Source: Comamonas avium
Lineage (GTDB): Bacteria > Pseudomonadota > Gammaproteobacteria > Burkholderiales > Burkholderiaceae_C
DNA: 64,000 nucleotides
Assembly (NCBI RefSeq): GCF_014836675.1
Contig: NZ_JACSQK010000003.1
Location: forward strand, 244,763 to 308,762
Reading direction: 5' to 3'
Shown here piece after piece: positions 26,826-35,498 of the stretch. Under the pieces are notes generated by a model. It worked only from the letters and a program-made list of their open reading frames with translations, was not told the origin of the DNA and searched no databases. Every line of letters begins with the position of its first letter. Positions within the stretch are counted from its first letter, which is position 1. A program made the translations under genes and the position numbers.

Positions 26826-27653
26826 TCATAGCTGGCGGCCCAGATACAGGGCCGTGGCCAACAGCATGGCCAGCTCGCTGAGCTGCTGGCATGCACCCAG
26901 GCAGTCGCCTGTCATGCCGCCCAGACGTTTTTTGAACCAGCAGCGCAGCAGCCATGTGGTGACAGCCATGGCAGCCAGCAGGCCCAGGACAAAACTGTAA
27001 ATACCCAGCCAGCCCAGCAGTACCAGTGCAGGCAGGCACCAAAAGGCCCCGGTCAGCAGGCCTTGCCAGCCCATCTGCTGGCCCGCCACGTGCAGGGTTT
27101 TGCTGCTGGCCGCCAGCCCGACATGGGGCAGGCTGCGCATCAGCACCAGTGGCGCAAAGCGCGACAGCACGTGGATGCAGCACACCAGCACGAGGATGGG
27201 GACCGGCCCCCAAAAGTCTTGCATGGCGCTGAGCAGCAAAGCGATCAGGGTCACTTTGGTCAGCAAGGCCATGACCAGCGTCATCACGCCATAGGCACCG
27301 AGGCGCGAGTCCTTCATGATCTCCAGCGCGCGTTCGGGTGGCACAAAGCCACCCAGCCCATCGGCCACATCGGCCAGGCCATCTTCGTGAAACCCCCCCG
27401 TCAGCCACAGGGTGCCTGCCGTGCTGAGGACGGCTGCCAGCAGCGGCGTCCACGGGGTATCTGGCATCAGCCAGCAGACACCACCCATCCACAGTGCTGC
27501 CCACAGCCCCACCAGCCAGCCCACGCCGGGCAGATGGGCTGCGCTGGCGCGCTGCATCTCGGCGCTCCAGCCCACCCACGCAGCCATGCGCCCTGTGACC
27601 GGAATGCGGCTGAAAAACTGCACGGCCAGCAAAAAATGGCGAAGGGCTTGCAT
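26826..27653 (-). CDS. cobS: Adenosylcobinamide-GDP ribazoletransferase (cobalamin synthase)
   Basis: A 275-residue polytopic membrane enzyme that joins adenosylcobinamide-GDP with alpha-ribazole in the last steps of vitamin B12 assembly. Family marks are 'FLLAVQFFSRIPVTG', 'GGFHEDGLADVADGLGG' (acidic metal-binding motif), 'IMKDSRLGAYGVMTL', and 'RLGGMTGDCLGACQQLSEL' near the C-terminus. The ATG at 27653 is chosen over one nine codons upstream. cobC follows immediately. No cobalamin riboswitch is visible upstream, and the rest of the pathway is not in the window. Confidence 0.93.
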   Translation of the reverse strand: MQALRHFLLAVQFFSRIPVTGRMAAWVGWSAEMQRASAAHLPGVGWLVGLWAALWMGGVCWLMPDTPWTPLLAAVLSTAGTLWLTGGFHEDGLADVADGLGGFVPPERALEIMKDSRLGAYGVMTLVMALLTKVTLIALLLSAMQDFWGPVPILVLVCCIHVLSRFAPLVLMRSLPHVGLAASSKTLHVAGQQMGWQGLLTGAFWCLPALVLLGWLGIYSFVLGLLAAMAVTTWLLRCWFKKRLGGMTGDCLGACQQLSELAMLLATALYLGRQL

Positions 27654-27739
27654 GAAAGCTTTTAAACAGGTGGGCTGCAAGCGCTTTATGCATCAGCGCT
27701 TGGGTGCGAAAAGGATTGGGTAGGGAAAAGCTTGAAATG

Positions 27740-29299
27740 CTATTTCAAGAACAACTGGTAGGCAGGGTTCTGGGTCTCTTCCACCCATGGGTAGCCCAGT
27801 TGCTTGAGGAAGCTATCAAACTTTTTGCTGTCTTTCTCAGGCACCTGCATGCCCACCAGAATGCGGCCATAGTCGGCGCCCTGGTTGCGGTAGTGGAACA
27901 GCGAGATGTTCCAGGTCGGTGCCATCAGGCTGAGGAACTTGAACAGTGCGCCGGGACGCTCGGGGAAGACGAAGCGCAGCAGGCGCTCTTCTTGTGCCAG
28001 CGGCGAATGTCCGCCCACCATGTGGCGCAGGTGTTCCTTGGCCATCTCGTCAAACGTCAGGTCCAGCGCATCAAAGCCATTCTTGTGAAAATTCTTGCAG
28101 ATTTTTTCGCTCTCGCCCTTGGTGGGTGTGGTCAGGCCGACAAAAACGTGGGCCTTGCTGTCGTGGCTGATGCGGTAGTTGAACTCGGTCACGCTGCGCG
28201 GACCGCCGGGCAGCTTGCCCACCACCTCGCAAAAGCGCTTGAAGCTGCCGCGCTCTTCGGGAATGGTCACGGCAAACAGGGCCTCGCGCTCTTCACCCAC
28301 CTCGGCCCGCTCGGCCACAAAGCGCAGGCGGTCAAAGTTCATGTTCGCGCCGCAAAGAATGGCCGCGTAGGTCTCGCCCTTGGTCTTGTGCTTGGCCACG
28401 TACTGCTTGATGGCCGCCACAGCCAGCGCCCCTGAGGGCTCGACGATGGAGCGCGTGTCTACAAAAATGTCTTTGATGGCCGCGCAGACGGCATCGGTGT
28501 CCACCACCACATAGTCATCCACAAGGTCTTTGGCGATGCGGAAAGTTTCTTCGCCCACCAGCTTCACCGCAGTGCCGTCGGCAAACAGGCCCACGTCGGC
28601 CAGCTCTATGCGCTCGCCCGCCTGCACCGACTGCAGCATGGCGCTGGAATCCTTGGTGTGCACGCCAATGACCTTGATCTCGGGGCGCACAGCCTTGATG
28701 TAGTTGGCCACACCGCTGATCAGGCCGCCGCCGCCAATCGCTACAAACACCGCATCCAGGCGCTGGCTGCCCAACTTTTGCAACTGGCGCAGCATCTCCA
28801 TGGCGATGGTGCCCTGGCCGGCAATCACGTCCGGATCATCAAAGGGGTGCACAAAGGTCAGACCTTCGGTTTTTTGCAGCTTGACCGCGTGCTTGTAGGC
28901 ATCGGAATAGCTTTCCCCCGCCAGTACGACCTCGCCGCCCAGCGCAGCTACGGCATCCACCTTCACCTGCGGGGTGGTGGTGGGCATCACGATCACGGCG
29001 CGGCAGCCCAGCTTCTTGGCACTCATGGCCACGCCTTGAGCATGATTGCCCGCGGATGCGCAGATCACCCCTTTGCCCAGTTGCTCAGCCGTCAGGTGTG
29101 CCATCTTGTTATAGGCACCACGCAGCTTGAAGCTGAAGACAGGCTGCTGGTCTTCTCGCTTGAGCAGCACCTTGTTGTGCAGACGGCGGCTGAGGTTCTT
29201 GGCCGGGTCCAGATCAGATTCAATTGCCACGTCGTAGACGCGGGCGTTCAGAATCTTGGTGAGGTAATCAAAGGGCGTAAGTGTCTTTTGTGCAGGCAT
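27740..29299 (-). CDS. ilvA: Biosynthetic threonine ammonia-lyase (threonine deaminase)
   Basis: A 519-residue PLP enzyme converting threonine to 2-oxobutanoate, the first committed step to isoleucine. The catalytic domain carries the PLP lysine Lys58 in 'FSFKLRGAYNKM', the 'ASAGNHAQGVA' loop and 'AIGGGGLISGV' for phosphate binding. The C-terminal part has two ACT-like regulatory domains (from about residue 330), giving feedback inhibition by isoleucine. The start at 29299 gives the usual N-terminus. A structured leader with an intrinsic terminator and a good promoter lie upstream, at 29414-29579. Confidence 0.95.
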   Translation of the reverse strand: MPAQKTLTPFDYLTKILNARVYDVAIESDLDPAKNLSRRLHNKVLLKREDQQPVFSFKLRGAYNKMAHLTAEQLGKGVICASAGNHAQGVAMSAKKLGCRAVIVMPTTTPQVKVDAVAALGGEVVLAGESYSDAYKHAVKLQKTEGLTFVHPFDDPDVIAGQGTIAMEMLRQLQKLGSQRLDAVFVAIGGGGLISGVANYIKAVRPEIKVIGVHTKDSSAMLQSVQAGERIELADVGLFADGTAVKLVGEETFRIAKDLVDDYVVVDTDAVCAAIKDIFVDTRSIVEPSGALAVAAIKQYVAKHKTKGETYAAILCGANMNFDRLRFVAERAEVGEEREALFAVTIPEERGSFKRFCEVVGKLPGGPRSVTEFNYRISHDSKAHVFVGLTTPTKGESEKICKNFHKNGFDALDLTFDEMAKEHLRHMVGGHSPLAQEERLLRFVFPERPGALFKFLSLMAPTWNISLFHYRNQGADYGRILVGMQVPEKDSKKFDSFLKQLGYPWVEETQNPAYQLFLK

Positions 29300-29413
29300 A
29301 GGGCGACAAATCAAGCGTGCTGGCGCAAAGAAGGCGCACAGTCCAGATCCGTCATCATAGGCATGTGACCGCCGTGCGCGCCATGACAGTGCTGCAACAC
29401 GGCCATCGCGGCA

Positions 29414-29510
29414 CAAAAAAAGCCCCAAGCCGCTAGGGCTTGGGGCTGAATCCACCGTTAGAGGAGGTGGAGGAGACAACTGGTGCGCTACAGTAGCCAA
29501 TGCCGACTGT
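29414..29510 (-). promoter_or_regulatory. Structured ilvA leader ending in an intrinsic terminator (candidate attenuator)
   Basis: Read on the minus strand the leader forms three hairpins. ACAGT/ACTGT is at 29510-29490, TCCACC/GGTGGA at 29471-29451, and a strong G+C stem AGCCCCAAGCC/GGCTTGGGGCT at 29447-29421 is followed by seven U residues (29420-29414). The terminator lies between the promoter at 29551-29579 and the ilvA start at 29299, so full expression needs read-through. This is the layout of transcription attenuation. No leader peptide rich in isoleucine codons is obvious. The terminator is certain; its regulatory use is inferred. Confidence 0.7.
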
Positions 29511-29550
29511 GGTGTCGCCGGGTAGAACCAGCGATTTAACGCAGGAGCGC

Positions 29551-29579
29551 ATTGTAACGCGAGAAATGTTGCGTTGCAA
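29551..29579 (-). promoter_or_regulatory. Sigma-70 promoter of ilvA
   Basis: On the minus strand TTGCAA (29579-29574) and TACAAT (29556-29551) are separated by exactly 17 bases. Transcription would start near 29544, giving a leader of about 245 bases before ilvA. Confidence 0.65.
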
Positions 29580-29675
29580 CAAGATTTCAAGGTTTTCTGA
29601 AACTACAGTTTTGCCATTCGCTGACTGAGTTGCGGCAAACCGGCCAACTGACTACATCTCTGAGGAGAAAACGAC

Positions 29676-30125
29676 ATGGAATGCACCGTAAGCTGGACAG
29701 GCGCAGCAAGCACACGATCTGGAATGGGTTTTATTGCCGAAACAGGCAGCGGCCACGTACTGGCCATGGATGGTGCTCCGGATGAGCGCAATCCTGCCAA
29801 TGGCGGACAGAATCTGGCCCCGCGCCCCATGGAGGCACTGCTGGCAGGCACTGGTGGATGCACGGCCTATGACGTCGTGCTCATCTTGAAACGTGGCCGC
29901 CATGACGTGCGTGGCTGCTCCGTCAAGCTGACCGCAGAGCGCGCCGAAGTGGAGCCCAAGGTTTTCACCAAGATCAATATGCACTTCACCGTAACGGGTA
30001 AGGGCCTGCCCGAAACCGCAGTAGAGCGCGCGATTGCCATGAGCCATGAGAAATATTGCTCGGCCAGCATCATGCTGGGCAAGACTGCTGAGATCACCAC
30101 CAGCTTTGAGCTGCACGAAGCTTAA
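29676..30125 (+). CDS. OsmC-family protein
   Basis: A 149-residue OsmC/Ohr-fold protein, a group that reduces organic hydroperoxides with a pair of cysteines. Family stretches are 'RPMEALLAGTGGCTAYDVVLIL' with one cysteine, and 'SHEKYCSASIMLGKTAEI' with the second, as in the YhfA branch. It is divergent from ilvA and followed by an intrinsic terminator at 30142. The peroxidase role is inferred from the family. Confidence 0.9.
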   Translation: MECTVSWTGAASTRSGMGFIAETGSGHVLAMDGAPDERNPANGGQNLAPRPMEALLAGTGGCTAYDVVLILKRGRHDVRGCSVKLTAERAEVEPKVFTKINMHFTVTGKGLPETAVERAIAMSHEKYCSASIMLGKTAEITTSFELHEA

Positions 30126-30141
30126 AAGCTTTAAAAATTTG

Positions 30142-30168
30142 AAAAAGCGCCGAAAAGGCGCTTTTTTT
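30142..30168 (+). terminator. Intrinsic terminator of the osmC-family gene
   Basis: AAAAGCGCC pairs with GGCGCTTTT around a GAAAA loop and is followed by a run of seven T. Confidence 0.9.
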
Positions 30169-30553
30169 ATGTATTTTTTATATCAACCGCAGGCGATTGA
30201 ATGCACAGAGGCGGCGAAGTGCTCGCGTGAATAGGGTGCGTGAATTCATGTCGGTGTGCACTTACTGCTGTAGCTGCGACGCAGTCAGAAGAAGTGTCGT
30301 TATTTATTTGAAATTGCGACATTGCCGTGCGACACACCATTTGAGAGTGGTTTGTTGCACGTGAGCAACAGAATGGGATGAATTCAGCCCTGAGCAGGGG
30401 ATTTTCTTTGCGCAAGGGTGTCCAGTCTGGTGCAATAAGCCCAACTTCCCCACCAGGAGGTTGGCGCGCTCAACAGGCCCGGCTCGAGTTGATTGAGTCA
30501 AGGCAACAAAAAACTGCTGCTGCGTGCCCTCTATAAACCTTGGAGTAATTGAT
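30169..30553. other. Non-coding upstream region of the first porin gene
   Basis: About 385 bp without a credible gene. The final bases contain the GGAG ribosome-binding site of the porin, eight bases before its ATG. Porin genes often have long regulated leaders, but I find no operator I can name here. Confidence 0.5.
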
Positions 30554-31579
30554 ATGAAGAAATCTCTGATCGCCTTGGCCGTGCTGGCCTCTTCCGGCGC
30601 TGCAATGGCTCAGTCTTCCGTGACCCTGTACGGTGTTGTTGACACCAGCATCGGCTACGTGAAGGGTGAAGATAGCGTTTCTGGCATGCTGAACAGCGGC
30701 AACGCTACAAGCCGTCTGGGCTTCCGCGGTGTGGAAGACCTGGGCAACGGCCTGAAGGCTGAGTTTGTTGTTGAAGGCGAGTTGCAGCCTGATGACGGCA
30801 CTGCTGGTGGCCTGAACTTCAAGCGTCAATCCACAGTTGGCCTGTCCGGCAGCTTCGGTCAAGTGCGTCTGGGCCGTGCTCTGACAGCTTCGTACAACGC
30901 TGTTAGCCGTTACGACCTGTTCGGTACCGTGGGTCTGGGTTCTACCCTGGCATGGAACGGTACACAAACTGGTTACCAAAACCGTAGCAACAACATGATC
31001 AGCTACATCTCGCCTAAGTTCTCGGGCTTTGGCGTGGGTATCGACTACGGTTTTGGTGAGCAAGAAGCCAACCGCACAGCTCGTTACATGGGCGTTGGCG
31101 CAACCTATGACAACGGCCCTCTGAGCCTGGGTCTGGGTTACGACAAGCAAAACAACGGCTTGGCAGCTGCTGGTACTGAAGACCTGAAGACTTGGCAACT
31201 GGGTGGTTCTTACAACTTTGGCGTAGCCAAGTTGCTGGCCTTCTACAAGAACACCAAGTACAACGAAATTGCTACAGGTGATGACGTAAGTCTGAAGTCG
31301 TACAACGTGGGCGTGTCCGTGCCTGTGGGTGCTGCTGGTGAAGTTAAGGCCACCTACAACAACTACAAGATCAGCGACAACGGCGGCAAGGCCAACCAGT
31401 TCTCGCTGGGCTACGTGCACAACATGTCCAAGCGCACAGCTTTGTACGGCACATACGCTTACCTGAAGAACAAGGACGGTGCTAACTTCGGTCTGAACGG
31501 TGCTTTCACTGGCGTTAATGGCGCTAATGACTCCGGCAAGATGCACGGTCTGCAAGTTGGTGTTCGCCACGCTTTCTAA
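30554..31579 (+). CDS. Outer-membrane porin, Omp32-like
   Basis: A 341-residue general porin of the Gram-negative type found in Comamonadaceae. The signal peptide 'MKKSLIALAVLASSGAAMAQ' is followed by 'SSVTLYGVVDTSIGYV', the standard first strand. The 'SRLGFRGVEDLGNGLKAEF' segment and a C-terminus ending in Phe ('VGVRHAF') complete the 16-strand pattern. GGAG eight bases ahead supports the ATG at 30554. Codon use is strongly biased to a few codons, as in highly expressed genes. It is flanked by terminators and is its own unit. Confidence 0.95.
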   Translation: MKKSLIALAVLASSGAAMAQSSVTLYGVVDTSIGYVKGEDSVSGMLNSGNATSRLGFRGVEDLGNGLKAEFVVEGELQPDDGTAGGLNFKRQSTVGLSGSFGQVRLGRALTASYNAVSRYDLFGTVGLGSTLAWNGTQTGYQNRSNNMISYISPKFSGFGVGIDYGFGEQEANRTARYMGVGATYDNGPLSLGLGYDKQNNGLAAAGTEDLKTWQLGGSYNFGVAKLLAFYKNTKYNEIATGDDVSLKSYNVGVSVPVGAAGEVKATYNNYKISDNGGKANQFSLGYVHNMSKRTALYGTYAYLKNKDGANFGLNGAFTGVNGANDSGKMHGLQVGVRHAF

Positions 31580-31614
31580 TATGAAGCTGGGCTAGCCTCA
31601 GTTTTTGTTAGATA

Positions 31615-31643
31615 AAAAAGCCAGCCTTCGGGCTGGCTTTTTG
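31615..31643 (+). terminator. Intrinsic terminator of the first porin gene
   Basis: AAAAGCCAGCC and GGCTGGCTTTT pair around a TTCG tetraloop, followed by more T. Confidence 0.92.
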
Positions 31644-31775
31644 CATTTGCAGCGTCTGTGGCGCGGGAAAACGAGCGTGGTTTTCGTGCTAAGAATGAAA
31701 TTAGAACGGCAGTGCTTTTCTAGAATGAAATTGCATCCTGAATCGAACAATTTCACTTCAAGAGGAGACAAGCAG

Positions 31776-33086
31776 ATGCAAAAGAAAATCGTAGCGCTCG
31801 CCGCAGGCATACTTTGTGCCACTGTCATGCCAGCCATGGCCCAGGCAACTGGCGCTAGCAAGGTGGAGCTGTGGGGAATTGTGGATGCGGCTATTCGCCA
31901 CACCAACAATGAAGGTCCCGCTAAAGGTAATCTGACCAAAATGATCGGCGGCGGCATGTCTCAAAGCCGCTGGGGCATCAAAGTGGAGGAAGATTTGGGG
32001 GGCGGAACCAAGGCGCTCGTTGAGTTGGAAAATCGCTTTAATGCGGACGATGGCACAGTAAGCACACCGTTTTTTCAGCTGGCCTATGTGGGCTTGCAGG
32101 GACCTTATGGCCGGTTGACGATGGGTCGTCAGTGGAACGTGCTGTTTGATGTGGTGACCAGCACTTATTCATCGTTCCCTTACTCGCCCTATATGGAAGC
32201 GTTCAAGCCCGAGTTGGGTATGGCGGCAGGCGCACGTACCAGCAATGCACTGAAGTACACCTTGGCCACCCCTACGCGTAGCTGGGTAGGTACGGTGCAG
32301 TACTCGTTTGCCGAAGGCAACGACAACACTGACAACGTGCGTAATGTCGGGCTCGGTTTGCTGCCATTCCCAGGCGCCACACCATTGTCTGCTCCAGTGA
32401 AGGCTGGCATTGATAACGCTGTTGCAGCAGCCACTGGCAGTACCACGCCCAATGCGCTGACGACTGCAGCTGGTGGCATCGCATCAGGGGCGCTGAAAAC
32501 AATGGGTGGTTTCTTGCGCTATTCGGAAAATGGAATCTCAGTCGGTGGCGGTTTCTTGAGAACATCGCTGCCTGGTGGTTCTGATCTGGATGCCTGGACT
32601 TTTGGCGGCTCTTACCGCACCGGGGCTTTGTACCTTAATTTAGGTTACGGACAAAACAAGGTGAAGTGGAAGTCTCCCGGCACACCGACGACCGTTGGAG
32701 CCTATGTAGGCGCACTGGCTGACCGTTTGGTTGATCAGGCCATCATTAACAACATGTGGCAAGGTCAGACCAATGGTGGTTTCCAAGTAGGTGATTCGGA
32801 CAAGCGCCAAATGATCAAAGTGGGCTTTGGCTACCAGGTGACGCCACAGATTAATGCTGGCATGCATTACTTTCATGCCAAGCAGTCTGGCTCCACTTCG
32901 GGTGTCTCCAATGGCAAGTCCAACATGATGGTGGCAGCGCTGGACTATGCATTCAGCAAGCGCACTGATGCATATTTCGCGGTAGATCACACCAAGGTGT
33001 CTGGTGGGCAGAGGATCTATATCGATGCAGCCAGCCTGGCACGCAGCCGGACAGGCATCACCGCAGGCCTGCGCCATCGCTTCTAA
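31776..33086 (+). CDS. Outer-membrane porin, second copy of a different subtype
   Basis: A 436-residue porin of the same superfamily as its upstream neighbour but only distantly alike. The signal peptide runs to 'VMPAMAQA', then 'SKVELWGIVDAAIRHTNNEG'. 'SQSRWGIKVEEDLGGGTKAL' and the C-terminal 'GITAGLRHRF' are typical. Compared with the first porin it carries about 95 extra residues, partly in a region near residues 190-245 rich in small residues, likely a long surface loop. AGAGGAG precedes the ATG at 31776. It has its own terminator at 33104. The substrate is unknown. Confidence 0.93.
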   Translation: MQKKIVALAAGILCATVMPAMAQATGASKVELWGIVDAAIRHTNNEGPAKGNLTKMIGGGMSQSRWGIKVEEDLGGGTKALVELENRFNADDGTVSTPFFQLAYVGLQGPYGRLTMGRQWNVLFDVVTSTYSSFPYSPYMEAFKPELGMAAGARTSNALKYTLATPTRSWVGTVQYSFAEGNDNTDNVRNVGLGLLPFPGATPLSAPVKAGIDNAVAAATGSTTPNALTTAAGGIASGALKTMGGFLRYSENGISVGGGFLRTSLPGGSDLDAWTFGGSYRTGALYLNLGYGQNKVKWKSPGTPTTVGAYVGALADRLVDQAIINNMWQGQTNGGFQVGDSDKRQMIKVGFGYQVTPQINAGMHYFHAKQSGSTSGVSNGKSNMMVAALDYAFSKRTDAYFAVDHTKVSGGQRIYIDAASLARSRTGITAGLRHRF

Positions 33087-33103
33087 GCTATTGGCAGCTT
33101 CAT

Positions 33104-33130
33104 AAAACCGGCGTTACTGCCGGTTTTTTT
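33104..33130 (+). terminator. Intrinsic terminator of the second porin gene
   Basis: AAAACCGGC and GCCGGTTTT pair around GTTACT, with further T residues. Confidence 0.88.
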
Positions 33131-33280
33131 CGTTTGCAGCACCCTGGAGCTGCTAGCACAGTCGTTAATTTGCCCTTGCGTTGCCGCGCCGTACTCGTAC
33201 GGCTTGAGCTACTTGTGGTTTGCTGGGAGGTGTTAACAGCGCTCAAGCATGTTAAAGGCCTTGTTCTAAGCAGAAAAAAT

Positions 33281-33369
33281 AAGAGCTTTTAGCGCTTGTC
33301 ACATAAGGACTTCAGATAGTTTTATATCTGAAGTCCTTTGTTTTTAAGCCTTGATAGCTATTGAAATAG
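33281..33369. repeat. Dispersed hairpin repeat, copy B (reverse orientation)
   Basis: The inner hairpin at 33305-33338 pairs AAGGACTTCAGATA with TATCTGAAGTCCTT around GTTTTA, the complement of the TAAAAC loop in copies A and C, so this copy is inverted. The outer arms resemble those of copy C: TTAAGCC-TTGATAGCTATT here is close to the complement of the left arm at 52141. The rest of the 33131-33500 gap shows no gene. Confidence 0.85.
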
Positions 33370-33500
33370 CAGAGAGTGCGCAATCGGCCTATTTCTAAGC
33401 CCCTGCTTGACCGTGTTGCACCACTTGGGCTGCTTGCTGCTTGGGCTTGGCGCTTCGTTAACGCAGCAACTCTTAGACTGGCTCGGTGGTGCAGGCTGCG

Positions 33501-34349
33501 TTAAATGCCATAGCGTTTTTGTTGCAGCTGGTTTTGCAGGTTCTGCAAATTTTGCGCCAAGCTGCCGTCCATCTTTAAGGCCACTGCGGTGGCCAGAATA
33601 TCGATGATGAGCAAGTGCAGCAGGCGCGACGCCATAGGGCTGTAGAGGTCAGATCCTTCCAGATTATCGGCAGCCAGCAGGATGTGGCAGCTGTCAGATA
33701 ACTGCGTATGGCTGGATGTGATGGCAATGATGGTCGCGCCTTGAGAGCGGGCGATGTGGGCCACGTCGACCAGCTCTCGTGTGCGGCCAGAATTGGAGAT
33801 GACGATCAGGCAGTCGCCCTGCCTGAGCATGGTTGCACCCATGGTCTGGATGTGGCTGTCACTGGTGGCCTGGCTGCTGATGCCAAGGCGAAAAAACTTG
33901 TGCTGAGCGTCTTGGGCAACAACGCCTGAGTTGCCGACACCATAAATCTCCACACGTTTTTTAGCCTTCCAGGCATTCACGATGGCATCTACCGCGTGTT
34001 CAATGGCCGTTGCGTTGGCAGCGTTGCGGTACTGCAAGAATGCAGCGACTGAGTTGTCGATGACTTTGACCAAGACGTCTGAAGTCTTGTCATCGGCATC
34101 AACGCTGCGGTGTACAAATGGAACACCTTCTGCCACATTGCCTGCCAGCTTGAGCTTGAAATCGGCCAAGCCGTCGTACCCCAGGCTTCGGCAGAAGCGG
34201 ATCACCGTTGGTTTGCTGACTTGCGCTTTTTCTGCCAGCTCACGGACAGGCAGGCGTGCAAAACTGTGAGGATCTGCCAGCACAAGCTGCCCCACCCGTT
34301 GCTCGGCAGGCGCCAGCGAAGGGAGAGAGGCTGAAATTCGATCAAGCAT
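33501..34349 (-). CDS. hexR: MurR/RpiR-family regulator, HexR-like
   Basis: A 282-residue regulator with an N-terminal RpiR helix-turn-helix ('AQVSKPTVIRFCRSLGYDG') and a C-terminal SIS sugar-phosphate-binding domain ('RVEIYGVGNSGVVAQDAQHK', 'LIVISNSGRTRELVDVA'). The match to HexR, which senses 2-keto-3-deoxy-6-phosphogluconate, is close. It is divergent from tal-fabH-pgi across 151 bp, so it very likely controls central carbon genes. I could not find a full HexR palindrome in that gap. Confidence 0.85.
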   Translation of the reverse strand: MLDRISASLPSLAPAEQRVGQLVLADPHSFARLPVRELAEKAQVSKPTVIRFCRSLGYDGLADFKLKLAGNVAEGVPFVHRSVDADDKTSDVLVKVIDNSVAAFLQYRNAANATAIEHAVDAIVNAWKAKKRVEIYGVGNSGVVAQDAQHKFFRLGISSQATSDSHIQTMGATMLRQGDCLIVISNSGRTRELVDVAHIARSQGATIIAITSSHTQLSDSCHILLAADNLEGSDLYSPMASRLLHLLIIDILATAVALKMDGSLAQNLQNLQNQLQQKRYGI

Positions 34350-34500
34350 GTGCAGGCCTTGGTGAAGTGTCGGAAAAGGTGCAATTTTGCGTCACTTGCA
34401 ACAAACCAAGTCAGATGCAGGTTTTGCGCAGCCGTATGCCTAAAACGCACACTACACTTGGTTTTTGATTTGAAAAACACACAACAAGAAGTGAGACAAG

Positions 34501-35448
34501 ATGAACCAGTTGGAGCAGCTCAAGCAATGTACGGTGGTGGTGGCAGATACCGGTAATTTTCAGCAACTCACGCAGTTCAAGCCACAAGATGCGACGACCA
34601 ACCCTTCCCTGATTTTGAAGGCGGTCCAGCTGCCAGAGTATCGGCCTTTGCTGGTGGATATGGCGCGCCAGTGGCAAGGCAAATCTCTGGAGGAAGTGAC
34701 GGATCGCTTGCTGGTGAGGTTTGGCTGCGAGATTTTGTCGGTGGTGCCAGGCCGTGTCTCTACAGAAGTCGATGCCCGCTTGTCTTTCAATACACAAGCC
34801 ACCCTTGCGCGTGCAGAGCGGCTTATCGAGCTGTACCAAGCGGCGGGCATACACACTGACCGTGTTTTGATCAAGATTGCCGCGACGTGGGAGGGCATTG
34901 AGGCGGCTCGGTTGCTGGAAATGCGCGGCATTCATACCAACCTCACCTTGCTCTTCTCTAAAGTGCAGGCCGTTGCCTGTGGACAAGCCAAGGTGTGCCT
35001 GATATCGCCGTTTGTGGGGCGTATTTACGACTGGTACAAGAAACAGGCGGGCGCGCAGTGGGATGAGGCCGCTATGTCTGGTGCCAATGATCCTGGAGTG
35101 CGGTCTGTGCGTGCGATTTATGAGTACTACAAGCATTTCGGCATCACGACGGAAGTCATGGGCGCCAGCTTTCGCAGTACGGGGCAAATTGTGGCGTTAG
35201 CGGGCTGCGACTTGCTGACCATTGCGCCTGAGCTCTTGGCGCAGCTGAGTCAAAGTCAAGCCCCGGTGCAGCGGGCACTGGATGCGCAGCAGGCACGAAG
35301 TCTTAATTTGCATGCAGAGCATTACGATGAAGCAGGCTTTCGCTATGCCTTGAATGCAGATGCCATGGCCACGGAGAAGCTTGCGGAAGGCATTCGAGCC
35401 TTTGCTGCCGATGCCATCAAGCTGGAACAGCTCATCGAAGCGGCCTGA
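34501..35448 (+). CDS. tal: Transaldolase
   Basis: A 315-residue TalB-type transaldolase transferring a dihydroxyacetone unit between sugar phosphates in the non-oxidative pentose phosphate pathway. Signatures are '[12 protein letters not shown]', the Schiff-base Lys125 in '[11 protein letters not shown]', '[11 protein letters not shown]' and '[12 protein letters not shown]'. It is the first gene of a run with fabH-like and pgi genes and is divergent from the hexR-like gene. Full length and intact. Confidence 0.96.
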   Translation: MNQLEQLKQCTVVVADTGNFQQLTQFKPQDATTNPSLILKAVQLPEYRPLLVDMARQWQGKSLEEVTDRLLVRFGCEILSVVPGRVSTEVDARLSFNTQATLARAERLIELYQAAGIHTDRVLIKIAATWEGIEAARLLEMRGIHTNLTLLFSKVQAVACGQAKVCLISPFVGRIYDWYKKQAGAQWDEAAMSGANDPGVRSVRAIYEYYKHFGITTEVMGASFRSTGQIVALAGCDLLTIAPELLAQLSQSQAPVQRALDAQQARSLNLHAEHYDEAGFRYALNADAMATEKLAEGIRAFAADAIKLEQLIEAA

Positions 35449-35498
35449 TCGTTAAACTTGCAGGCTGCGCCGCGCTGGCGGGTCATGGAAATATTTTT

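Noticed and set aside
29432-29552. A 39-codon reading frame ahead of ilvA that could be an attenuation leader peptide
   Set aside because: Its ATG overlaps the -10 box of the best promoter, so it would not be in the transcript; it has no ribosome-binding site and is not notably rich in isoleucine codons.
34350-34500. HexR operator between the hexR-like gene and tal
   Set aside because: No good match to the TGTARTTWWAYTACA palindrome could be found.
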